Shown: positions 9,382 to 15,260 of the stretch, one piece after another
Numbering within the stretch: the stretch's first letter is position 1
How the letters are laid out: each line of letters starts with the position of its first letter
Source: JBBSDV01 sp038240335
GTDB taxonomy: Bacteria > Chloroflexota > Dehalococcoidia > DSTF01 > JACRBR01
Direction of reading: 5' to 3'
Assembly (NCBI GenBank): GCA_038240335.1
Contig: JBBSDV010000067.1
Span: 1-15,260 of the forward strand
DNA: 15,260 bases
Position numbers and translations under genes: made by a program
Notes under the pieces: model-generated
Databases searched by the model: none
What the model saw: only the letters and a program-made list of their open reading frames with translations
What the model was told of the DNA's origin: nothing

Positions 9382-10230
9382 ATGAAAATCGCCTACGCCG
9401 AAGTCACCGAGATCGAACGCCTGTACGCTGACACCTACGTCACGTGGTTTCGCTGCCCCGAGATCGGCAACGGCGCTTACCCCGGCCAGTTCGTGATGAT
9501 GCGCTGCACCGAAGACATCGATCCCGATCCGATGTCCCATCCCTCACCTCTCACCGCTCACCTCTCGCCGCCCCCCTCCAGCCTCGATCCGCTCCTCCCC
9601 CGCCCGATGAGCTTCTATCGCGCCCGCGCTGGCGATCGTGGCCCCGAATGGGCGATCCTCTACGACGTCGTCGGGCGCGGCACCGCATGGCTGTCCCAAC
9701 GAAAGCCGGGAGATCGCGTGTACGTCTGGGGGCCACTCGGCCGCGGCTACGAGATCGGACATGGCTCCCAGAACCTGCTGCTCGTCGGCGGCGGCATCGG
9801 CGTTGCCCCGCTGGTCTGGCTCGCCGATGACGCCGTCAGGCGCGGGCTCAGCGTGACAATGATCATCGGCGCCCGCTCCGCCGAGCACGTCTTTCCGTCG
9901 CACCTCCTGCCGCAAGAGGTCGAGGTCGTCGTCACGACCGACGACGGCTCCGCCGGCCGCAAGGGCTTCGTCACGGAGCCCTTCGCGGAGCTGCTCGAGT
10001 GGTGCGACCAGGCCTTCGCCTGCGGGCCGACGCCGATGTTCCGGGCGATGGCGGAGGTCGCTCGCGCCGGCCGCTCGCGCCGCTCCGTGCAGGTGCTGCT
10101 CGAAGAGCGTATGGGTTGCGGCACGGGCATCTGCTACGGTTGCGCCGTCGAAGTGCGCGCCCGCGGCAGCCGCTCGATGAAGCTCGTCTGCAAGGACGGC
10201 CCGCGGTTTGAGATCCGGGATGTGTACTAG
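9382..10230 (+). CDS. pyrK: Dihydroorotate dehydrogenase electron-transfer subunit (PyrK)
   Basis: Passes electrons from dihydroorotate oxidation by PyrD (class 1B) to NAD through FAD and a [2Fe-2S] cluster. RPMSFYRA (residues 74-81) is the flavin-binding motif, GGGIGVAPL (136-144) and ACGPTPMF (213-220) form the NAD domain, and C246, C251, C254 and C270 (MGCGTGICYGC...LVC) bind the cluster in the PyrK pattern. An extra Pro/Ser/Leu-rich segment at about residues 46-73 separates GQFVMMRC from RPMS, where homologues usually have a short loop; it is encoded partly by a 7-bp tandem repeat. Length is 282 residues against about 255-265. No clear Shine-Dalgarno precedes ATG 9382. pyrD is not adjacent. 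Confidence 0.9.
   Translation: MKIAYAEVTEIERLYADTYVTWFRCPEIGNGAYPGQFVMMRCTEDIDPDPMSHPSPLTAHLSPPPSSLDPLLPRPMSFYRARAGDRGPEWAILYDVVGRGTAWLSQRKPGDRVYVWGPLGRGYEIGHGSQNLLLVGGGIGVAPLVWLADDAVRRGLSVTMIIGARSAEHVFPSHLLPQEVEVVVTTDDGSAGRKGFVTEPFAELLEWCDQAFACGPTPMFRAMAEVARAGRSRRSVQVLLEERMGCGTGICYGCAVEVRARGSRSMKLVCKDGPRFEIRDVY
9544..9571 (+). repeat. Tandem 7-bp repeat inside pyrK
   Basis: Four consecutive heptamers, TCACCTC, TCACCGC, TCACCTC and TCGCCGC, lie head to tail within the coding sequence and encode part of the PLTAHLSP peptide. The first three differ at only one position. As 7 is not a multiple of 3, gain or loss of one unit would shift the reading frame ahead of the flavin, NAD and iron-sulfur motifs. 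Confidence 0.7.
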
Positions 10231-10289
10231 CGACATCCCGCCTCGCAGCTTCTCGCGATGGCGACCTCGCACAGCAAGGAGAGCAGACG

Positions 10290-10757
10290 ATGGCCGGCAT
10301 GATCGACTTTTACAAGCAGCACCGCTGGGCGAACGATCTCGTCATCGCCGCCTGCGAGCAGCTGTCCGATGACGTGCTCGACGCGCCGGCTACGATTACA
10401 TACGGGTCGATTCGCGACACGCTCGTCCATCTGATCAGCACACAAGAAGCGTTCCTTATGACGATGAATAACCAGCCCGGCATTCCAGATCCGCTGCGCT
10501 TCAGCGTTCTCCGTGCGCGCTCCCGCGCCAGCGACGAGGAGCTGATCCGTATCGTCGAGTCGCGCGACCCTAACGAGGTCCTGCGTGGCGAATTCGGCGG
10601 CCGTAAGTACAAGATGGAGCTCATCGTGCCGCTCATGCAGTGCATCAACCACGGCACCGAGCACCGTGCGCAGGTCTGCTCGCTGCTCGGCGCGCACGGC
10701 ACCACACCGCCGCGCATCGATGTCTGGGGCTTCATCGACGTGTTTACGGATGCGTAG
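10290..10757 (+). CDS. DinB-family putative metal-binding protein
   Basis: A 155-residue protein with the DinB/YfiT-like four-helix-bundle pattern. The N-terminus MIDFYKQHRWANDLVIAACE is the typical first helix, and the predicted metal-binding histidines are H47 (LVHLISTQE) and H121/H125 (INHGTEHRAQV). Family members are often thiol-dependent (bacillithiol or mycothiol) transferases or proteins of unknown activity; the substrate cannot be told here. AAGGAGA lies 9 nt before ATG 10290. It follows pyrK by 59 nt on the same strand, so it could be the last cistron of that transcript, but no functional link to pyrimidines is evident. Confidence 0.87.
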   Translation: MAGMIDFYKQHRWANDLVIAACEQLSDDVLDAPATITYGSIRDTLVHLISTQEAFLMTMNNQPGIPDPLRFSVLRARSRASDEELIRIVESRDPNEVLRGEFGGRKYKMELIVPLMQCINHGTEHRAQVCSLLGAHGTTPPRIDVWGFIDVFTDA

Positions 10758-10770
10758 CGCCACGGGCTGG

Positions 10771-10800
10771 TTGCTTGCGATTCCACATACGGCCTATACT
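10771..10800 (+). promoter_or_regulatory. Promoter of the ferredoxin gene
   Basis: TTGCTT (10771-10776) and TATACT (10795-10800) are spaced by 18 nt, a good sigma-70-like match immediately after the DinB gene. Transcription would start near 10807, leaving a leader of about 38 nt before the GTG at 10845. This suggests the ferredoxin is not simply read through from pyrK. Confidence 0.55.
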
Positions 10801-10844
10801 CATGTACGGAATTTCACAAGCGGCGCCCACACTGAGGAGCCACC

Positions 10845-11348
10845 GTGGCCTACACGATCATCGACACCTGCATCGGCTGTACAGCCTGCACGAAGCGCTG
10901 CCCCACCGACGCGATCACCGGTTCGCGTAACGTCGTTCACGTTATCGACCCGAACCTCTGCATCGATTGCGGCGCTTGTGGCGTCGTTTGCCCGCCGGAA
11001 GCGATCCTCGACACCGTTGGCGACGTCTGCAAAACCTTCGCCCGCAAGGAGTGGCCAAAAGCGATTGTCGTCGAGGATAACTGCATTGGCTCCGGCTGCG
11101 AGCTCTGCATCCAGATATGCCCCTTCGAGGCCCTCTCCCTCGGCGAACCGGAGCGCACGGTTGGCGATTACTACGGCATCGCCGTGCTGAACGAAAAGCG
11201 CTGCACCGGCTGCCGTCTCTGCGAAGATGCCTGCGGCTGGGGCGCCATCTACATCGACCCGCCGCGCGAACTCCTCAAGAAGCGCGCCTGGCCCGAAGAA
11301 GAACCCGCGCCGCCCAAGAAGGCAAAAGAGCTCGCGACCGCGTCCTGA
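10845..11348 (+). CDS. Ferredoxin-type protein with four [4Fe-4S] cysteine motifs
   Basis: A 167-residue soluble electron carrier. Two classic motifs, CxxCxxCxxxCP, occupy C9-C19 and C39-C49, as in 2[4Fe-4S] ferredoxins. A third has a wider first gap, C80-x4-C85-xx-C88-xxx-C92-P, and a fourth, C120-C130, ends in Gly instead of Pro. One more cysteine stands alone at 62, making 17 in total. A Lys/Glu/Pro-rich tail follows from about residue 140. GTG 10845 is the start, with GAGGAG about 6 nt upstream. Its partner enzyme is unknown; being next to PyrK, itself a flavin/iron-sulfur electron carrier, is suggestive only. Confidence 0.88.
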   Translation: MAYTIIDTCIGCTACTKRCPTDAITGSRNVVHVIDPNLCIDCGACGVVCPPEAILDTVGDVCKTFARKEWPKAIVVEDNCIGSGCELCIQICPFEALSLGEPERTVGDYYGIAVLNEKRCTGCRLCEDACGWGAIYIDPPRELLKKRAWPEEEPAPPKKAKELATAS

Positions 11349-11448
11349 TACGGGGCGGATCCTGTCATCGACGCGGAACTAGCGTTGCGTGCCCCCCATT
11401 CTTGTTGTCATACGCCGTGTGCGCTATCCCGTAAGCCATCTCTGTGGC

Positions 11449-11454
11449 TATACT
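11449..11454 (+). promoter_or_regulatory. Candidate -10 box placing transcription at the lipoprotein ATG
   Basis: TATACT at 11449-11454 is the same hexamer as the -10 box of the ferredoxin promoter. Its expected start of transcription, 6-8 nt downstream, coincides with ATG 11462. There is no convincing -35 hexamer at 17 nt (the region reads ATCCCG). An initiating mRNA here would lack a leader. Confidence 0.4.
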
Positions 11455-11461
11455 TCGCGCG

Positions 11462-12154
11462 ATGATCTACAAGGCTGGCTTCCCCGCCCTGGCCATGCTT
11501 GGTGTTGTGCTGTTCGCCGCATGCGGTGGCGGTAGCGGCACCAAGACCACCATTCGCACAGTCACCCCCCACACCGTCGTCGCCATCGCCACCACCGGCG
11601 TGCCCGAGGTCGATCAGATTGCCATTGCTGCGGCCGATGACGACACGATCGAGCTTGCCGGTCTCACCGGCTACCAGAAGGTACCGTGCAAGAAGGACAT
11701 TCCCGCGCCCGCGCCCGGCGATCCGCCGCTCTGCCGCGAGAATGAATCCGATGGCGCGTCCGTCGAGGTGCTGCCCTCCACCAAGTGCGAGTCCGGCTGG
11801 GTGCGTCCGGAACAAGTACCGGACGCCTTCCGCGAGGCGCTCGGCGACTCGCCACCCAAAATCGCGGCAGTGTACGTCCCCAAGCTCAATCCCAGCTCGT
11901 TCGGCGGCGGATTCGGCGCTCAGCAAGTTGTCGTATTCGATACGGGAGCGCAGGACGGTGGAACGGAATCGGGGGCGGCGCTCCACATCCGAGACGGCCG
12001 CGTCGTCCTGATCGCGACAGCTTGCCAGTCGCTCTCCGACCTGATCGTGCCGAGCGCCGTCGACTCCTACATCGTCCCGCCGACTGGCGTCGCCGGTGCG
12101 ACCGCGACGGCTCCGGCGCCGATCCCGCCACCGGCAGACACTCCAGCGCCCTAG
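11462..12154 (+). CDS. Secreted lipoprotein of unknown function
   Basis: A 230-residue protein starting with a signal peptide (MIYKAGFPALAMLGVVLFAAC) and a lipobox-like FAAC, so lipidation and membrane anchoring at C21 are predicted. Phe at -3 is slightly unusual. The mature part has no family I recognise; it contains four further cysteines, three of them between about residues 77 and 110, a central segment that looks folded (AAVYVPKLNPSSFGGGFGAQ) and a Thr/Ala/Pro-rich tail. ATG 11462 is preferred to the in-frame GTG at 11444, since a -10 box would lie inside the longer version and the signal peptide begins better at the ATG. No Shine-Dalgarno is visible. Confidence 0.75.
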   Translation: MIYKAGFPALAMLGVVLFAACGGGSGTKTTIRTVTPHTVVAIATTGVPEVDQIAIAAADDDTIELAGLTGYQKVPCKKDIPAPAPGDPPLCRENESDGASVEVLPSTKCESGWVRPEQVPDAFREALGDSPPKIAAVYVPKLNPSSFGGGFGAQQVVVFDTGAQDGGTESGAALHIRDGRVVLIATACQSLSDLIVPSAVDSYIVPPTGVAGATATAPAPIPPPADTPAP

Positions 12155-12248
12155 CGCCGGCAGGAGATTCGATGGACGCGCGGAAAGCCGTGATTTCCCC
12201 TATACGTGCTATCCGTGCGGTCCGGTATGAACAGGTGATCCATAAGGC

Positions 12249-12295
12249 GCTCTGGCTCGAATCATCGCCAGAGCCAGGAGCGGGCGCGCGCGCCC
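12249..12295 (+). terminator. Hairpins downstream of the lipoprotein gene (possible terminator)
   Basis: GCTCTGGC (12249-12256) pairs perfectly with GCCAGAGC (12267-12274) across a 10-nt loop. A second, GC-only palindrome, GGGCGCGCGCGCCC, follows at 12282-12295. Neither has a U-tract, so intrinsic termination is uncertain, but this is the strongest inverted repeat in the 247-nt gap before the DUF4331 gene. The remainder of that gap shows no gene. Confidence 0.4.
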
Positions 12296-12401
12296 CGTAG
12301 CGTTGGAGGTGACCGCCGGAACTATTGCAGCCGCATGAAGCGGCACTCTTCCGGTTGCGGGCGTTCCGTGATCGCGAACCAACAAATATGTGGAGGAAAA
12401 C

Positions 12402-13670
12402 ATGAAGAAACTGCTTATTCTCGTCGGCGCCATCGCTATCCTCGGAGCCGCCCTGTTTGTCGGCTTCGGGTCTGCTTCGGGCGCCGACCACGGGGACGCG
12501 CCGCTGGCCAAGGCCGACCACCAGCTCGACCTCGCCGACGTCTTCGCGTTCGCCGGCTCGAACGGTAACCTCGTCCTCGCAATGACCGTCAACGGCCTCG
12601 CGATGCCTGGCGAGACGCCGTCGTTCGGCAGCACCGACGAAGGCAAGCTCTACCAGTTCAAGATCGACAACAACGGCGACGCCATTCCGGACGTCTCGCT
12701 CAACGTGTCGTTCTCGTCGCTCGCCAACGGCGGCACGACGCAACACGTCACGGTACGCAAGGCTGTCGGCGATCAGGCCAACACCCTGTCCAACGGCGGC
12801 ACCGTGATGATTGAGGGCGACACGACGACGAGTGGCGCCCCGCCGGCCATCGCCAGCAATTCGACGAATGACAAGCTCTTCGCGGGCCTCCGCGATGACC
12901 CCTTCTTTTTCGACTTCAACGCCTTCAAAGCCGGCCTGAAGTTCCGCAACCCGGGTAACGACTTCTTCGAGGGCCTGAATGTCTCTGCCATCGTGCTCGA
13001 GCTCGACCCGAGCGAAATTCTCGATGGCCAGAACGATACGAGCGGCGGTGTCTGGGCCATCACGAGCAAGGACGGCACGGTGATCGACCGTGACGCCCGC
13101 CCGGCGATCGCCACGGTCTTCATCCCCGAAGGCAACAAGGACGCGTTCAACCAGACGAAGCCGCAGGACGACGTCGCGGTCTGGAAGAGCACCGTGGTCG
13201 CGACGCTCACCAGCCTTGGCTCGGATCCGGCGCTCGCCGATACATTGCTTCCCGACATCCTCACGTTCGACACGTCAAAGCCGCTGAACTTCCTCAACGG
13301 CCGCGCGCTCTCCGATGACGTGATCGACGCCGAACTGCAGCTCATCACCGGCAATCCGGCCGCCACGGATAACGTCGCGAACGACAGCACGTTCCTCAGC
13401 AGCTTCCCGTACCTCGGTGTACCGAACACGGCCCCCGCGCCGACACCGATTGCGGGCGGCGCTACGCCTACATCATCCGCACCGCCGCCGCCGCCGTCAT
13501 CGCCCGTCGCCGCTGCGACTCGCGTTGGCGTCACCGCGCCGAACACCGGTACCGGCGACTCCGGCAACGGTAGTGGCACGAACATGCTCATCTGGCTCGC
13601 GCTCGGCATCGCGGGTGTTGCCGCGGTAACCGCCGGTGGCACGCTCGTGGCTCGCGGCCGCGGCCGCTAA
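12402..13670 (+). CDS. Exported DUF4331-family protein with C-terminal cell-surface anchor
   Basis: A 422-residue protein with a signal peptide (MKKLLILVGAIAILGAALFV, probable cleavage after ASG near residue 27). The mature N-terminus ADHGDAPLAKADHQLDLADVFAF and later RDDPFFFDFNAF and NDFFEGLNVSAIVLELD are characteristic of DUF4331, whose biochemical role is not established. A Pro/Ala/Thr/Ser-rich linker (about residues 345-378) leads to PNTG (380-383), a Gly/Ser stretch, a hydrophobic helix and the tail RGRGR, which together resemble a sortase-type sorting signal or a simple membrane anchor. ATG 12402 has GGAGG 5-6 nt upstream; the in-frame GTG 12390 would place that site inside the gene. 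It is followed after 29 nt by a TPR lipoprotein gene. Confidence 0.85.
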   Translation: MKKLLILVGAIAILGAALFVGFGSASGADHGDAPLAKADHQLDLADVFAFAGSNGNLVLAMTVNGLAMPGETPSFGSTDEGKLYQFKIDNNGDAIPDVSLNVSFSSLANGGTTQHVTVRKAVGDQANTLSNGGTVMIEGDTTTSGAPPAIASNSTNDKLFAGLRDDPFFFDFNAFKAGLKFRNPGNDFFEGLNVSAIVLELDPSEILDGQNDTSGGVWAITSKDGTVIDRDARPAIATVFIPEGNKDAFNQTKPQDDVAVWKSTVVATLTSLGSDPALADTLLPDILTFDTSKPLNFLNGRALSDDVIDAELQLITGNPAATDNVANDSTFLSSFPYLGVPNTAPAPTPIAGGATPTSSAPPPPPSSPVAAATRVGVTAPNTGTGDSGNGSGTNMLIWLALGIAGVAAVTAGGTLVARGRGR

Positions 13671-13699
13671 GAGCGAGGAACGAGATCGGCTCGCAGCCA

Positions 13700-15019
13700 G
13701 TGGTTGCTTCGATCGGTAAGGCCGTCGCGACCGCCATTACCGGAGCCGTCATCCTCGGTATCGCAGCGTGTGGGGGAGGTTCGTCGAATCAGACGGCCTC
13801 CCCCGCCGCTTCTTCCACGGACGCCACCGCCACGGCTGTTCGTGGGCAGCGCGAGTTAAACCTCGTCTTCCAGGAGACGCGAACAGCCTCGGATCCGCTC
13901 GATGTCTTCAGCCTCAATTCCATCGCCCAGGAACATTTGCAGCGCGTCCGCGAAACCGGCGATGTCGCCGAGATCAAGCTTGCTGAAGACGCTCTTACGC
14001 GCTCCATCGGCATCCGCAGCACCGATAACTACGAGGGCGTCGCTCTCCTCGCCAATGTCAATATCACCAAGCACAACTTCGCCGAGGCCCTCGTCCTCGC
14101 CCAGCAAGCGATCCCGCTGAAGCCGAACCAGGCGTATGGGTACGGCGTCCTCGGTGACGCCTACATGGGCCTTGGCCGATACGACGAGGCCGATGCAGCC
14201 TACGAGCGGATGGTCACCATTACCCCGGACCTCGCCGCCTTCGGCCGGCGGGCGCTGCTCTTTCAGGTTCGCGGCGATAGCGCCGAGGCCGAGAAGAGCT
14301 GGAAGGATGCCATCGCCCGGGCCGAGGGAGACGGCGTCGCCGAACACGCCGCCTGGGCGAACGCGCAGCTCGCCAATATGTACTTCACCCTCGGGCGCAT
14401 CGATGATGCCCGCCAGCACTATCAGACATCCCTCGAGATCTTCCCCGGTTACGTGCATGCTCTCGCCGGCACGGCGCGAGTCGCCGCCGCCAACGGCGAC
14501 TATCCCACCGCCATCGACTATTACACCCGGGCGATCAATAAGATTCCGCTGCCCGAGTACGTCACCGCGCTCGGCGATGTCTATGCCGCATCGGGCGATG
14601 CCAAGCAGGCGCAGGCGCAATACGACCTGATTGGCGCAATCGAACAGCTGTACACCGCGAACGGCGTCAACCTTGACCTCCAGATCGGCCTGTTCAACGC
14701 CGACCACGGCCGCAACGTCGCCGCCACCGTCGAGCGCGCAAAACGCGCCTTCGCGGAACAGCCGAGCATCCAGGCCGCCGACACACTCGCGTGGGTGCAG
14801 TTCAAGGCCGGCAATGTCGCCGATGCTCAGTCCGCGAGCGAGCAGGCGCTGCGTACCGGCAGCCGCGATCCCCTGATCCTCTTCCACGCCGGCATGATCG
14901 CTCGCGCCGCTGGCGACAATGCGAAGGCAAAACAGTATCTCGGAAAGCTCGAGCAGCAAGCGCCGCAGTTCTCGGTCCTCTACGCCGACGTAGCGAAACA
15001 GGCCTTGTCAACGCTCTAG
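13700..15019 (+). CDS. TPR-repeat lipoprotein
   Basis: A 439-residue protein with a lipoprotein signal (AVILGIAAC, lipid-modified C24) and a low-complexity Ser/Ala/Thr linker. From about residue 90 onward it consists of helical repeats of the TPR type; clear units include AYGYGVLGDAYMGLGRYDEA, AQLANMYFTLGRIDDARQHY and ALAGTARVAAANGDYPTAID, each with the small residues of the TPR consensus. TPR proteins act as binding scaffolds; the ligand here is unknown. GTG 13700 is used as the start because it lies directly before the signal peptide; no strong Shine-Dalgarno is seen. The 29-nt gap implies co-transcription with the DUF4331 gene. Confidence 0.85.
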   Translation: MVASIGKAVATAITGAVILGIAACGGGSSNQTASPAASSTDATATAVRGQRELNLVFQETRTASDPLDVFSLNSIAQEHLQRVRETGDVAEIKLAEDALTRSIGIRSTDNYEGVALLANVNITKHNFAEALVLAQQAIPLKPNQAYGYGVLGDAYMGLGRYDEADAAYERMVTITPDLAAFGRRALLFQVRGDSAEAEKSWKDAIARAEGDGVAEHAAWANAQLANMYFTLGRIDDARQHYQTSLEIFPGYVHALAGTARVAAANGDYPTAIDYYTRAINKIPLPEYVTALGDVYAASGDAKQAQAQYDLIGAIEQLYTANGVNLDLQIGLFNADHGRNVAATVERAKRAFAEQPSIQAADTLAWVQFKAGNVADAQSASEQALRTGSRDPLILFHAGMIARAAGDNAKAKQYLGKLEQQAPQFSVLYADVAKQALSTL

Positions 15020-15050
15020 GACAATGTCCTTTCCGAACGTCACGAAGCTG

Positions 15051-15056
15051 TATGAT
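15051..15056 (+). promoter_or_regulatory. Weak promoter candidates before the stress-protein gene
   Basis: TATGAT (15051-15056) is a good -10 hexamer without a convincing -35. A separate TTGACC (15081-15086) is a good -35 whose best -10 partner, TAAGTA (15102-15107), is only 15 nt away. One of the two probably drives the gene at 15139, but I cannot choose between them. Confidence 0.3.
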
Positions 15057-15138
15057 CAGCACCACTCCTGTCGCGTTGCGTTGACCCGCAGCTGTGTACC
15101 GTAAGTAAGCGGCTCGAACCGCCGCTCGGAGGTGCAGC

Positions 15139-15260
15139 ATGGCGAGTAACAGCCTCGCTCCGTTCAACGTCGTCGCCACGTATCCCGATATGAGCCGCGC
15201 CCGTCGCGCCATCGACGCCCTCCAGTTCGGTGGCGTCGAGGCGGGAAAGATCTCGCTTCT
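15139..15260 (+). CDS. General stress protein 17M / YflT-like domain protein (partial)
   Basis: The window contains only the first 40 codons. FNVVATYPDMSRARRAIDAL followed by QFGGVEAGKISLL matches the beta-alpha-beta start of the YflT/general-stress-protein-17M domain (pattern: V-V-x-V/T-Y/F-x(5)-A-x(2)-A-I/V-x-A/E-L...G-x(4)-I-S-L), a family linked to stress responses but of unknown activity. GGAGG (15128-15132) lies 6 nt before ATG 15139, giving a firm start. The gene runs off the right edge. Confidence 0.6.
   Translation, partial: MASNSLAPFNVVATYPDMSRARRAIDALQFGGVEAGKISL

Noticed and set aside
12318..12345. GGAACT as a -35 box of an ECF sigma factor before the DUF4331 gene
   Set aside because: The hexamer resembles ECF -35 elements, and another copy is near 11377, but no matching -10 element at proper spacing is seen at either place.
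15018..15032. Small hairpin AGGAC-AAT-GTCCT plus TT at the end of the TPR gene as a terminator
   Set aside because: Only 5 bp with a 3-nt loop and two clear Ts, so too weak to call.

Overview
The window is about 65% GC by eye and almost all genes read on the + strand. It carries most of a de novo pyrimidine (UMP) biosynthesis cluster, followed by a redox and cell-envelope segment. The gene set (PyrR attenuation, a separate class I dihydroorotase, PyrK, DinB, a multi-cluster ferredoxin, lipoproteins with lipoboxes, and a DUF4331 protein with a PNTG-type C-terminal tail) and the codon use suggest a high-GC bacterium of the Chloroflexota (Dehalococcoidia/Tepidiformia-like). Actinobacteriota are a less likely alternative. 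This placement is inference; no rRNA or marker-gene comparison was possible.

Positions 1-465: a probable C-terminal scrap of an upstream gene ends at 73. About 230 nt follow in which I recognise nothing. Then comes a clear regulatory block: a sigma-70-like promoter (TTGATC-17-TATAGT), a textbook PyrR RNA-binding hairpin at 351-382, and an intrinsic terminator at 431-464 whose 3' arm is also the Shine-Dalgarno sequence of pyrR. UMP/UTP-loaded PyrR would be expected to reduce expression of the whole operon here.

Positions 466-4684: pyrR, pyrB, a 67-residue two-helix membrane protein, pyrC and carA are packed with 4-8 nt stop/start overlaps, the signature of one translationally coupled operon. 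Positions 4685-5985 interrupt the usual carA-carB pair with a GNAT acetyltransferase and a four-helix membrane protein. carB (5986-9291) and pyrK (9382-10230) complete the pyrimidine genes. Products present cover PRPP-linked regulation, carbamoyl phosphate synthesis (CarA, CarB), aspartate transcarbamoylation (PyrB), ring closure (PyrC) and the electron-transfer subunit of a class 1B dihydroorotate dehydrogenase (PyrK). The catalytic subunit (PyrD), PyrE and PyrF are not in the window.

Positions 10290-15019: a DinB-family protein, a small ferredoxin with four cysteine quartets and its own promoter, a lipoprotein that appears to be expressed from a leaderless mRNA, then an exported DUF4331 protein with a C-terminal anchor and a TPR lipoprotein 29 nt behind it. 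The window ends inside the start of a general-stress-protein-17M/YflT-like gene (from 15139).

Most unusual points: the small membrane protein coupled between pyrB and pyrC; the split carA/carB; a 7-bp tandem repeat inside a proline-rich insertion of pyrK; matching insertions in both halves of CarB; and the DUF4331/TPR surface module. I saw no rRNA, tRNA, CRISPR array, insertion sequence or phage gene.
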